Positions 41,796 through 50,190 of a stretch of DNA of 64,000 nucleotides are shown piece after piece. Source of the DNA: Rufibacter radiotolerans. Its GTDB lineage: Bacteria; Bacteroidota; Bacteroidia; Cytophagales; Hymenobacteraceae. The DNA lies in NCBI RefSeq assembly GCF_001078055.1, contig NZ_CP010777.1, forward strand, positions 3,625,001 to 3,689,000, written 5' to 3'. The notes under the pieces are model-generated. The model saw only the letters and a program-made list of their open reading frames with translations, did not search any database and had not been told where the DNA came from. The first letter of the stretch is position 1, and each line of letters opens with the position of its first letter. The translations under genes were made by a program, and so were the position numbers.

Positions 41796-43487
41796 ATGAA
41801 AAATAAATATTTATACCTGGCAGCCATTTCCGCTTTGTCTGTCTTCTCAGGCTGTGAGAAAGAATTTCTGGAAAGACCGCCGCAGGACACATTGGTTGAT
41901 GCTAATTTCTTCAAGACCAATGACCAGATATTAGCCGCTTCGGCTCCCCTGTATACCGTGGTTTGGAAAGACTACGTGGACAAGAGCTACTGGGCCCTTG
42001 GCGATGTAAGGGGCGGTACCCTGCAACGGGGATTCTATGATGTGTTCAAGAATGACGTGATGTTCCGCACCACGGGTATTGACGTCTCTAACGTGGAAGC
42101 CTACCGCTCTTTTTATGTGGTAGTGGGCCAGGCCAACACCCTTATCCAGAACATTAACCGCTATGCAGGGGCAGCCGTTAGCCCAGAGATTAAGAACCAT
42201 GCCATTGCCGAAGCCCGGTTCATGCGCGCCATGGCTTACTTCTTCCTGGTTTCCAACTATGGCCCTGTTCCTATCATTGAGAACAACCTGGAGCTGCTGA
42301 ACAACGCTGATGTGACCCGCAACACGGTAGAAACCGTGTGGGAGTTTATTTCCCGGGACCTTGAGTTTGCCGCCGCCAATCTTCCTACCGCCCCGGTGCA
42401 GCCGGGCAGGATCACCAAATGGTCTGCCGAAGGGATGCTTGCCAAAGTATTCCTGACCAGGGCGGGCGTTGAATCTAAGGGCGGTGCCCTGAAACAGGAG
42501 TACCTGGACAAAGCCAAAGAACTTTCTGAGCGGGTAATCACCATGAGCGGGAAAGCCCTTCTTCCTAAGTATGAAGATCTGTTCCGTTTTCCTTATGACA
42601 ACAACAATGAGTCTTTGTTTGAGCAGCAGTGGGTTTTCACCTCAGACTATGGCTATGCCAACACTATGGTGTCACAGCTTAACTTCAGCAATGACATTGC
42701 GCCAGGCTCAGACGGCTGGGGCGGTGACTTAGGCGCCTCCTGGTGGATGCTAAGCCTTTATGACGGGCTTATCCAGGACAATGGCACCAAGCCCGGCTTC
42801 ACGCTGGACCAGCGCCTGAAGGCCACCTTCATGCTGCCAGGTGCGCAGTACCCAGAGATCACCCAAACCGTTAGAGACGCCGCCGGGAACGCAAGCAAAC
42901 AGAAGTTGGTCTTCCCGGCTCCGGCCGCCGCTGACCAGTTTAGCTTTGCCAATGTTAAGAAATACGTGATTGGCAACAGAGATGATGTTGGCGACCAGGT
43001 GACCCAGCAACGCTACCCTAACAACACTTATATGATCAGGCTAGCTGAAATGTACCTGATCTATGCTGAAGCAGCCCTGGGAAGTAACTTCTCTACCTCA
43101 GACAAGAAAGCGCTGGACTACTTTAACAAAGTGCACATGCGCGCAGGTTTGCCGGTGTATGAGGGGCCTCTTACCTGGGACATCATTTTCCAGGAACGCG
43201 CCAAGGAGTTTGCCGTGGAAGGCCAGATCTGGTATGACCTGGTGCGGTTACATTACTCTAACCCGCAGAAGGCTTATGACATCATCAACAGCCAGGACCG
43301 GGAGATATTTGTGATCAGACCAGACCGCATGCCTAACCCAACCGGCTGGACTTTCACCAAGACCTCTTACGTGACGGCCAGAACGGCTACTGCCAACTCC
43401 GGTAACTTCCTGTTGCCTATCCCAACGGTAGAGCAAAGCCAGGCGCCGGGCTTAAGAAACCCGCCGGTTCCTTATGTGTTCAAGTAA
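41796..43487 (+). CDS. SusD/RagB-family outer membrane lipoprotein
   Basis: Lid and glycan-binding partner of the SusC barrel at the cell surface. 563 residues; lipoprotein signal MKNKYLYLAAISALSVFSGC (Cys 20) followed by EKEFLERPPQ, a typical SusD mature start. TPR-like helices lie around FMRAMAYFFLVSNYGPVPII near 145 and the C-terminal segments IIFQERAKEFAVEGQIWYDLVRL near 465 are the family signature. It starts 18 bp after the SusC stop. Ligand is presumably a manno- or glucomannan oligosaccharide, from context. Confidence 0.96.
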   Translation: MKNKYLYLAAISALSVFSGCEKEFLERPPQDTLVDANFFKTNDQILAASAPLYTVVWKDYVDKSYWALGDVRGGTLQRGFYDVFKNDVMFRTTGIDVSNVEAYRSFYVVVGQANTLIQNINRYAGAAVSPEIKNHAIAEARFMRAMAYFFLVSNYGPVPIIENNLELLNNADVTRNTVETVWEFISRDLEFAAANLPTAPVQPGRITKWSAEGMLAKVFLTRAGVESKGGALKQEYLDKAKELSERVITMSGKALLPKYEDLFRFPYDNNNESLFEQQWVFTSDYGYANTMVSQLNFSNDIAPGSDGWGGDLGASWWMLSLYDGLIQDNGTKPGFTLDQRLKATFMLPGAQYPEITQTVRDAAGNASKQKLVFPAPAAADQFSFANVKKYVIGNRDDVGDQVTQQRYPNNTYMIRLAEMYLIYAEAALGSNFSTSDKKALDYFNKVHMRAGLPVYEGPLTWDIIFQERAKEFAVEGQIWYDLVRLHYSNPQKAYDIINSQDREIFVIRPDRMPNPTGWTFTKTSYVTARTATANSGNFLLPIPTVEQSQAPGLRNPPVPYVFK

Positions 43488-43519
43488 GCATTGTATTCAG
43501 AAAAGAAATAACCAAGCAT

Positions 43520-44680
43520 ATGAAAGTTAATTTTAAAACTCTGTTATTTCTCTTCATCGCCTTGGCGATGGGGGGGATGTTTACAGCCTGTTCAGAAGAC
43601 GACGATCTTTCCAACGGGGGTAAACCCATGATCAGCTATATTAGAGTCACCCGCCCTAACGCTTCAGACTCCCTTGTGGTGAAGGCTGGCCAGGGCAAAA
43701 TGGTGGCGATTGTAGGAGATAACCTGGCCAACGTGCGCGAGCTTTGGTTCAATGACCAACAGGCCGCCTTAAACCCCTCTTACATCACCAATACTACTAT
43801 CATCACCAGAATACCTTCTCAGATTCCCAATAAAATCTCCAACAAACTTCGTATGGTTTTCGCCAACGGAGAGGAACTGCTGCATGATTTCAATGTGGAC
43901 ATCAGCAAGCCAAGAATTGACCGGATGATGAGCGAATACGTGAACATTGGCGAGAATGCCACCATAGTAGGTGACTTCTTCTATGAACCGCTTAAAGTAA
44001 CGTTTACCGGTGGTGTACAGGGCGAGATTGTTTCTATCAAGGATTTCAAAACCCTTACCGTGAAAGTACCCCAGGGTGCACAGCCAGGCCCTATCACCAT
44101 CTCCTCTAACTTTGGAGAGTCAGAATCTGTTTTCTGGTTCCGTGACAACCGTAACATCATTGCTTCTTTTGACGCGGGTACCAGCGGCTTATGGCATGGG
44201 CCAAACTACATCAAAGCATCTGACGCCGCGGTGCAGCCAATCAACGGCAACTTTTTGAGAATTGACAATAACCTGGGCGCGTGGGCCTGGTTTGAGACCT
44301 ATGTAGGGGAGCAAAGCAGTGTTGCCGCCACAGAGAACAAAAACATTCCTGCCGATGCCTTTGCCAACCCCGGAAAATACAGCCTGAAGTTTGAGATCAA
44401 CACACAAGAGCCTATGACCGGAGCCTGGTACAGAATGTACATGGGACCAGACATGGCCACCAAAAGAGGAGATGTGTACTACAACTGGCAGCCTAACCTG
44501 CACACCGAAGGGAAATGGCAGACCGTTACCATTCCATGGGAAGATTTCTGGAAAGCAAACAAAGAGTTTGCCTATAACCCAAATGGCTACGGCGTGTCTA
44601 TGCACTTTAGCGGGCCTAACGCCGTGAAAGTGAAGTTTGCCTTAGATAACATGCGGGTAGTACCTAATACTAAACTTTAA
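43520..44680 (+). CDS. Surface glycan-binding lipoprotein with IPT/TIG domains (SGBP-B-like), first
   Basis: 386 residues with lipoprotein signal (FLFIALAMGGMFTAC, Cys 24, then SEDDDLS, acidic residues after the Cys as in the Bacteroidota surface-export signal). Two IPT/TIG-like beta-sandwiches cover about 35-215 (VAIVGDNLANVRELWFNDQQ, then ATIVGDFFYEPLKVTFTGG). A C-terminal beta-jelly-roll binding domain (about 215-385; FDAGTSGLWHGP, WYRMYMGPD, VTIPWEDFWKANK) is rich in Trp and Tyr. It occupies the position of SusE/SGBP in a locus and would capture glycan for SusC/D. Confidence 0.88.
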   Translation: MKVNFKTLLFLFIALAMGGMFTACSEDDDLSNGGKPMISYIRVTRPNASDSLVVKAGQGKMVAIVGDNLANVRELWFNDQQAALNPSYITNTTIITRIPSQIPNKISNKLRMVFANGEELLHDFNVDISKPRIDRMMSEYVNIGENATIVGDFFYEPLKVTFTGGVQGEIVSIKDFKTLTVKVPQGAQPGPITISSNFGESESVFWFRDNRNIIASFDAGTSGLWHGPNYIKASDAAVQPINGNFLRIDNNLGAWAWFETYVGEQSSVAATENKNIPADAFANPGKYSLKFEINTQEPMTGAWYRMYMGPDMATKRGDVYYNWQPNLHTEGKWQTVTIPWEDFWKANKEFAYNPNGYGVSMHFSGPNAVKVKFALDNMRVVPNTKL

Positions 44681-44698
44681 TTTCAGAAAGCGCCTCAT

Positions 44699-46249
44699 AT
44701 GAAAAACCTTTATAATATTAGAGTATGGTTGATGGCCTTGCTGGTGCTCTCCTTAGGGTACCTCACGGCCTGCGGTGACGATGATGATGATCTGGGATCT
44801 GACAAGGTAGAGCTCATCAGCTTCGGGCCGACCGGTGCCAAGCACGGGGAGAAAATCAAGTTTATTGGGAGAAACCTGAATAAGGTTGAGTCTATTGCGC
44901 TGGCCGGGGTTACTGTCCCCAAAGCCCAGTTCACGTCTCACACTTCTGAATTAATTGAGTTGGTAGTGCCCGCAACGGCTGAGCAAGGAAGAGTGGTACT
45001 GAAAATAGCCGGTGGCGAAGAGATAACCTCTAAAACGGTATTAAGCTTTGATGTACCCGTTAAGGTAACCTCTGTAACCGGTGAAGCAAAACCAGGCACC
45101 AATATCACCATCAAAGGTGATTTCCTGAACTGGGTAGACAGCGTGCAGTTTGGCTCACTCCAAAAAAGTGTGAAGACGTTTGCCACCAAGTCCAAAACAG
45201 AATTGGTGTTGACGGTACCTATGGAAGCCAAGACTGGTTCGCTTTTCCTTTTCACAGGCGGCACCAAGCCCCTGAAAATGGAAACAGAGCAAGTGTTAAC
45301 CGTAACCTTGCCAAAAGCGACAGGCTTCTCTCCTGCTTCTTTAAAGCACGGCGAGAACCTCACCATTACCGGCACAGACCTTGACCTGGTAAAGGAGATT
45401 GTGTTTACGGGAGTGGGCACGGCAAAAACAGCCACCTTTGTAAGTCAAACGGCCACGCAACTAGTAGTAACCGTTCCTAACAACGCCTCAACCGGCACGC
45501 TGAAATTGGTAGCCAAATCAATGGTGGAAGCGCCTACTACGCAGAGCATCACTATTATTTTACCGGCCATCACCACCTTGGCGCCTAACCCGGTAGACCC
45601 AGGCGCTAACCTGACCATTACGGGTACTAATCTGGACCTGGTGAAGACGGTAAACTTTACCGGCGGGGCCTCTGTCTCCACCTTTATCAGTCAATCTCCT
45701 ACCCAGATTGTGTTAAAGATGCCAACCACTGATATCCTGAACGGAGCGGTTACATTCATTACCACCCGCAACTACACGGTAGCTACCGGCAAGACCCTGA
45801 CCATTAATGTGGCCCGCCCGGCGTATTATATTTACAATGATGTGCTTAATTCTGGTTGGCAGAAATGGGATGGCTGGGGAACCACTACCCAGGACATTGA
45901 GAACACCGAATTTGTGAGCCGTGGCACTAAGGCCATCAAGGTAAGCTTTAATGATCCCTATGGCGCGTTCCAGTTACACCCTAACAACAAAGATGTCCTG
46001 GATGGCTATACCACCATTGTGTTGTATGTGCGCGGTACCGTGAACAGCAGAGGATCTATTCAGATCAAGAACATGGCGGGCACTTTTGGAACGGACGCTC
46101 CATTTGATATTGTAGCAGGTCAATATACCCGCATTGAAATTCCAATCAGCGCCTTAGGCAATATTACAGGCGGGATTAATGAGTTCTATATCAAGAACTA
46201 CGGCACTAATCCTAACACCTTCTATATTGATGATATAGAGCTGAAGTAA
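44699..46249 (+). CDS. Surface glycan-binding lipoprotein with IPT/TIG domains (SGBP-B-like), second
   Basis: 516 residues; lipoprotein signal with Cys 25 in GYLTACGDDDDD, the acidic run being the surface-export signal. Four IPT/TIG repeats follow, each marked by a [KP]HGE or PGxN..I.G[TDR].L turn (near 48, 130, 215 and 300), then a C-terminal jelly-roll (about 375-516; NSGWQKWDGWGTTTQD). It is longer than the first SGBP by two IPT units, suggesting a taller stalk that lifts the binding domain further from the membrane. Last gene of the SusCD operon before a terminator. Confidence 0.88.
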   Translation: MKNLYNIRVWLMALLVLSLGYLTACGDDDDDLGSDKVELISFGPTGAKHGEKIKFIGRNLNKVESIALAGVTVPKAQFTSHTSELIELVVPATAEQGRVVLKIAGGEEITSKTVLSFDVPVKVTSVTGEAKPGTNITIKGDFLNWVDSVQFGSLQKSVKTFATKSKTELVLTVPMEAKTGSLFLFTGGTKPLKMETEQVLTVTLPKATGFSPASLKHGENLTITGTDLDLVKEIVFTGVGTAKTATFVSQTATQLVVTVPNNASTGTLKLVAKSMVEAPTTQSITIILPAITTLAPNPVDPGANLTITGTNLDLVKTVNFTGGASVSTFISQSPTQIVLKMPTTDILNGAVTFITTRNYTVATGKTLTINVARPAYYIYNDVLNSGWQKWDGWGTTTQDIENTEFVSRGTKAIKVSFNDPYGAFQLHPNNKDVLDGYTTIVLYVRGTVNSRGSIQIKNMAGTFGTDAPFDIVAGQYTRIEIPISALGNITGGINEFYIKNYGTNPNTFYIDDIELK

Positions 46250-46273
46250 TTTCTAAGTTCATCATTATTCCAT

Positions 46274-46314
46274 AATAAAAAGAGGAAGAGCCATTTACTC
46301 TTCCTCTTTTTATT
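46274..46314. terminator. Terminator after the SusCD operon
   Basis: A perfect 17-bp stem, AATAAAAAGAGGAAGAG/CTCTTCCTCTTTTTATT, with a 7-nt loop, 24 bp after the second SGBP stop. Confidence 0.85.
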
Positions 46315-46432
46315 CCCTCCCCAGACAAACAAGTAGTTACAAAGAGCAAGGCATGGCAACCCTTCTTTATTCTTGTCAAAAAGTGCACCGCTAGCATCAA
46401 TTTACCGCTAACCTAATCAGGAGAAGATCGCT

Positions 46433-46470
46433 CAGTTTCTACCTGTTTTCCGAAAAACAGGCCAGAAACG
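46433..46470. repeat. 40-bp intergenic palindrome, copy 18 (shortened)
   Basis: CAGTTTCTACCTGTTTT, loop CCGA and AAAACAGGCCAGAAACG: one base shorter in the left arm than the consensus, but the pairing is kept. Confidence 0.7.
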
Positions 46471-46654
46471 GAAATAGTGACTTAAAGAAGGGCACAACTC
46501 ATTATGCTTATCAATAATTAATACAGCATATTCTACAGCCACTATTTTTCATAACACCTTACCGGTAACACCCTCCGCCTTCTTAACCATAACAGAAAGA
46601 AAGTAGTCTTGAATATCCCCTTTGAAATAAGCACTAATTACTAACCTACGTAAC

Positions 46655-48238
46655 ATGACAAAAGCTTTACTTTCTTTGTTCTTACTGCTGCTTCCCCTAT
46701 TTCAGTTAAGGGTTCAGGCGCAGAATAACACCCCTCCTTCCTGTGTCATTACGGCTCCTCATAATAATGCTTATTTTGAGGCCGGCAAAGCCATGACCAT
46801 CAAAGTTTACGCAGCAGATATTGGAGGAACCTATGCCGATGGAACAGTTACCAAAGTAGAATTCTTTAACGGAGCCACTAAGTTAGGGGAGGCAACCTCT
46901 GGCACTAACAGCACCTACACCTTTGTCTGGAGCCCTTTGGTGGCAGGTACTTATACCATTACGGCCAAAGCCACTGATAACCTGAACGCTGTGAGCACTT
47001 CTGCCGGGGTAATGGTAACTGTTGGAACTACTGCGGCAACGAGCAGAGGCTTGAGTGCCTGCAAAGGAAAATACCTGGCGCAGATCATTGCCGGAAGCGT
47101 GCCCGGTAATTTCAACTCACTCTGGAACGGAGTTACGGCAGAAAACAATACCAAGTGGGGCGTGGTAGAATCTACGCGTGATGCCATGAACTGGACCGGG
47201 GCTAATATTGCCTACAACCATGCCAAAAACAATAATCTGCCTTTCCGGTACCACGTGTTTGCCTGGGGAAGCCAGTTCCCTGCCTGGGCCATTAACTCCA
47301 GTAACAACCTCTTGATTAGCCCTGCTGAGTTTCAGGAAGAAATGGAGGAATATATGGCAGCGGTGGCCGCGCAGTTCCCAATGGGTATTGACCAGATAGA
47401 TGTCTTAAATGAAAATCTGCGTACCCATGCCGCCGCCACGCCCGCCTTTAAAACTGGTTTGGGCGGAGGAGGAACTACCGGACATGACTGGATTATCTGG
47501 CTTTTCACCAAAGCCCGGCAATACTTCCCTAATTCAAAGCTGATTTTAAATGACTATGGCCTAGAGAACGACCAGACTGCCATTAACGAGCAGCTTGCCG
47601 TTATAAGAGTTCTGCGTGACCGCAACCTGATTGATGGATTTGGCACGCAGGCGCACGAGTTCAACATCAATACCCTTTCTGCCACGCAGCTTAAGTCTTC
47701 TTTAGATTTGATGACCCGGGCCGGTGTTCCTATTTATGTGACAGAGCTGGATATTTCAGGAGATGACAATATTCAGTTTACCAGGTACCAAAATTTGTTC
47801 CCCGTGTACTGGGAGCACCCAGCCGTAGCTGGGATTACGCTCTGGGGCTATGAATCTGGCAAAACCTGGAAAACCAACACCAACCTGCTTCAGTCTTCCG
47901 GTTTTGACCGCCCGGCCATGACCTGGCTCAGGGAGTATATGGCCGGCAGAGCAGATGTGGGATATCCCTTCTGCACGCAACAGGCGGTGGTAACCGGCAT
48001 AGGAGGTGAGCTGGGCGCTCAAAATTTCTCTTTATACCCTAATCCCTTTACTGAGAATTTCAGATTTGAACTGAGCGGGAAATTTGAGTACCAACTATTC
48101 AGCAGCGCAGGTGCCTTGCTGCAAACCGGAACGGCTACCGGCGAGCTAGTATTGGGAGAAGGACTTGCGAAAGGCCTTTACCTATTAAAAGTAAGTCATA
48201 AGAATCAGGTTAAGACCCTGAAGTTGATCAAGCAATAA
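46655..48238 (+). CDS. GH10 endo-beta-1,4-xylanase-like enzyme with Ig domain and T9SS sorting domain
   Basis: 527 residues. Signal peptide (to about residue 22), an Ig-like domain (about 28-125: SCVITAPHNNAYFEAGKAMT), the GH10 TIM barrel (about 135-425) and a type IX secretion C-terminal domain (about 450-527: NFSLYPNPFTENFRFELS to KTLKLIKQ). The catalytic pair is acid/base E253 in IDVLNEN and nucleophile E364 in VTELDIS. The common HTLVWHxQ motif reads YHVFAWGSQFPAW here, a variant I associate with Bacteroidota GH10s. It is secreted or surface-attached. A xylanase in a mannan locus would help open plant cell wall; another beta-1,4-glycan is also possible. Confidence 0.9.
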   Translation: MTKALLSLFLLLLPLFQLRVQAQNNTPPSCVITAPHNNAYFEAGKAMTIKVYAADIGGTYADGTVTKVEFFNGATKLGEATSGTNSTYTFVWSPLVAGTYTITAKATDNLNAVSTSAGVMVTVGTTAATSRGLSACKGKYLAQIIAGSVPGNFNSLWNGVTAENNTKWGVVESTRDAMNWTGANIAYNHAKNNNLPFRYHVFAWGSQFPAWAINSSNNLLISPAEFQEEMEEYMAAVAAQFPMGIDQIDVLNENLRTHAAATPAFKTGLGGGGTTGHDWIIWLFTKARQYFPNSKLILNDYGLENDQTAINEQLAVIRVLRDRNLIDGFGTQAHEFNINTLSATQLKSSLDLMTRAGVPIYVTELDISGDDNIQFTRYQNLFPVYWEHPAVAGITLWGYESGKTWKTNTNLLQSSGFDRPAMTWLREYMAGRADVGYPFCTQQAVVTGIGGELGAQNFSLYPNPFTENFRFELSGKFEYQLFSSAGALLQTGTATGELVLGEGLAKGLYLLKVSHKNQVKTLKLIKQ

Positions 48239-48264
48239 AAGCTTTCATGCTTACAAGTTAAGGC

Positions 48265-48310
48265 GCCGTCTTTCTGTTGCCAAGCAACGCTTTGGTAACT
48301 GAAAGACGGC
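48265..48310. terminator. Hairpin after GH10 (terminator or REP-like)
   Basis: GCCGTCTTTCTGTTGCCAA pairs with TTGGTAACTGAAAGACGGC with two mismatches around an 8-nt loop, 27 bp after the GH10 stop. A related GGCGCCGTCTTTC string occurs at 3004-3016, so it may also be a dispersed repeat. Confidence 0.6.
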
Positions 48311-48727
48311 CCTGCCTTTTAGGATACCTGAATTGCCTTTACCTAAATGTATTACCTTACTGCTTTTCAGGAAAAGGGAGCCGCCAGCGTAACCGATCTT
48401 CTCATACTAACAGAAAAGAATCGACTGCACTGATGCATTTTACTTGTGGTTTTTCCCCTCCAGGGGAAGGCTGGCATTCCTTAAGCCCGATTAGTATTCA
48501 GCAAAAGTTCTGTTAAAAAAAGACTACTAAAAGAGTTACCAATACAGCTCCCTCTTAGGCCAGAAAAGGAAAACTTCCAAAATATTAACCATCTGTCTCT
48601 ATGATAGGCCAATATATTATTATGGGTCTTCTGGCAGCTATAACCTATCTCAACAGCTTGCAAATAGTAAAGCAGATAACCCAAACAGGGTAAAAGTTTT
48701 CTGGTTCTTGTAATCTTCAGGCTGTAA

Positions 48728-48760
48728 GGATAATGCTTTAATAAAACCCCAGCATTATCC
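48728..48760. promoter_or_regulatory. 10-bp inverted repeat just upstream of the 32-bp box
   Basis: GGATAATGCT and AGCATTATCC pair exactly with a 13-nt spacer. It ends 10 bp before the box, the same relative place as the palindrome at 38241-38262, but with a different sequence. Confidence 0.4.
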
Positions 48761-48770
48761 CTGAAAGGCA

Positions 48771-48802
48771 GTTTCCATCAAACAAATGATAAAATAGTAT
48801 TA
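48771..48802 (+). promoter_or_regulatory. 32-bp activator box upstream of the GH26/symporter operon
   Basis: Begins GTTTCCATCAAACAAATGAT and ends AAAATAGTATTA; one mismatch to the box at 38270-38301. The spacing to the -7 box is again 21 bp although the spacer sequence differs. Confidence 0.75.
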
Positions 48803-48823
48803 TATTTTACTAGAGCATGTGGT

Positions 48824-48831
48824 TAGTTTTG
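48824..48831 (+). promoter_or_regulatory. -7 box of the GH26/symporter operon promoter
   Basis: TAGTTTTG matches TAnnTTTG exactly 21 bp after the 32-bp box; no -33 TTG at the normal distance. Confidence 0.7.
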
Positions 48832-48990
48832 TATAGGTGCAAAAGTGTAAGGAATAGAACCAAAGGATAGCAGGTGATAACGTCCTAAAGCCCTGCCCCA
48901 ATGCAGCTGCGGGGAAGAAAAAGTGAGGTTCTAAAATCTCCATCTTTCCTGCTATCTTTTACCTGTAGTAGCTTTCTAAATGATTCAGCC

Positions 48991-50148
48991 ATGACAAAAC
49001 CTTTATTGGTATGCTTTCTTTTGCTACTCTCCCACTTGGCTTCCTATGGGCAATGGCTCCCTGTCAATAAAAAAGCTACCCCTGAGACCAGGAACCTGTA
49101 TGCCAACCTGAAGCGGCTCTCGCAAAAGGGAATCCTATTCGGGCACCAGGACGCACTAGCTTATGGCATGGGCTGGAAGTATGAACCTGGCCGGTCAGAC
49201 GTGAAGGAACTGGTAGGCGAGTACCCGGCGGTGGTGGGCTGGGACCTGGGCCACCTGGAACTGAAGAAACCGGTGAACCTGGACAGTGTGCCTTTTATGA
49301 AGATGCGCGCCTTTGCGCAGGAAGTGTACGCCAACGGCGGTCTCAATACCTTCAGTTGGCACCTCAACAACCCCCTGGACCCCGGTAAATCCAGCTGGGA
49401 CCCTATGGACTCTACCATTCAGCACCTCTTCAAAGACAGGAAAGCCTTGAAACGTTACAAATCATGGCTAGATGAGGTGGCAGACTTCATGAAAAGCCTG
49501 AAAGGGCCCAAGGGCGAGCTAATTCCTGTGGTATTCCGGCCTTTGCACGAGCATACCGGCAGCTGGTTCTGGTGGGGCCGCAACCACAGTTCCCCAGAAG
49601 AATATAAGCAGATGTGGCGTTTCACGGTAGATTACCTCAAAAAGAAAAAAGCCCACAACCTACTCTTTGCCTACTCCCCAGACCGCTTTTCCTCAAAGGC
49701 AGATTACCTGGAGCGCTACCCAGGCGATAACTACGTAGATATTCTGGGCTTTGACATCTACCACCGCCTGCCTGCAGATACTTCCCTCACGGCCCAGGCC
49801 ACGCAAACGTTCATCAAAGAAACCCGCCAGATGGTGGAGACGCTGCGGCAGATAGGCCAGGAGAAAAACAAAGTCTGGACCCTGAGCGAGACCGGACTGG
49901 AAACGGTGCCCCTCGCCCATTGGTGGACCCAGGTTCTTTACCCCATTGTGAAAGACGCCGGTTTATCTTACGCGCTGGTGTGGCGCAACGGCCGACCCGA
50001 CCATTACTATGCCCCTTTCAAGGGCCAGAAAAGCGCCGCAGACTTCAAGGATTTTTACAACCACCCTAACGTGTTCTTCATAAAAGACGCGGCCCGGGAG
50101 CAGTTGTATGCACCGGTACCTACCCAGCCCAAACAAGCCAAAAACTAA
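48991..50148 (+). CDS. GH26 beta-mannanase / mannobiohydrolase-like enzyme, exported
   Basis: Retaining enzyme that cuts beta-1,4-mannan chains. 385 residues from the ATG at 48991, giving the signal peptide MTKPLLVCFLLLLSHLASYG; the longer frame from 48901 has no signal at its N-terminus. GH26 catalytic residues: acid/base E187 in FRPLHEHTGSWFWWG and nucleophile E300 in TLSETGLE. No lipobox or T9SS tail, so the mature enzyme is probably periplasmic, where it could trim imported oligosaccharides to mannobiose. Head of the operon with the symporter 42 bp downstream. Confidence 0.93.
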   Translation: MTKPLLVCFLLLLSHLASYGQWLPVNKKATPETRNLYANLKRLSQKGILFGHQDALAYGMGWKYEPGRSDVKELVGEYPAVVGWDLGHLELKKPVNLDSVPFMKMRAFAQEVYANGGLNTFSWHLNNPLDPGKSSWDPMDSTIQHLFKDRKALKRYKSWLDEVADFMKSLKGPKGELIPVVFRPLHEHTGSWFWWGRNHSSPEEYKQMWRFTVDYLKKKKAHNLLFAYSPDRFSSKADYLERYPGDNYVDILGFDIYHRLPADTSLTAQATQTFIKETRQMVETLRQIGQEKNKVWTLSETGLETVPLAHWWTQVLYPIVKDAGLSYALVWRNGRPDHYYAPFKGQKSAADFKDFYNHPNVFFIKDAAREQLYAPVPTQPKQAKN

Positions 50149-50190
50149 CTCCTTACCCAATCCTAACAGACAAATCCTTCTATTTCCTGC

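Larger units (their letters stand above)
46250..46654. other. Intergenic region between SusCD operon and GH10
   Basis: 405 bp holding the operon terminator, palindrome copy 18 and the GH10 promoter region. TAGTCTTG at 46604-46611 is one base off TAnnTTTG. The 32-bp box is absent, so GH10 may be controlled differently. Confidence 0.5.
48239..48990. promoter_or_regulatory. 752-bp control region upstream of the GH26/symporter operon
   Basis: No credible gene: an 80-codon frame at 48277 starts inside a hairpin, and the frame opening at 48901 has its real start at 48991. The region contains a terminator-like hairpin (48265-48310), a 10-bp inverted repeat (48728-48760), the 32-bp box and a TAGTTTTG -7 box. 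The leader to the GH26 start would be about 150 nt. Confidence 0.65.
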
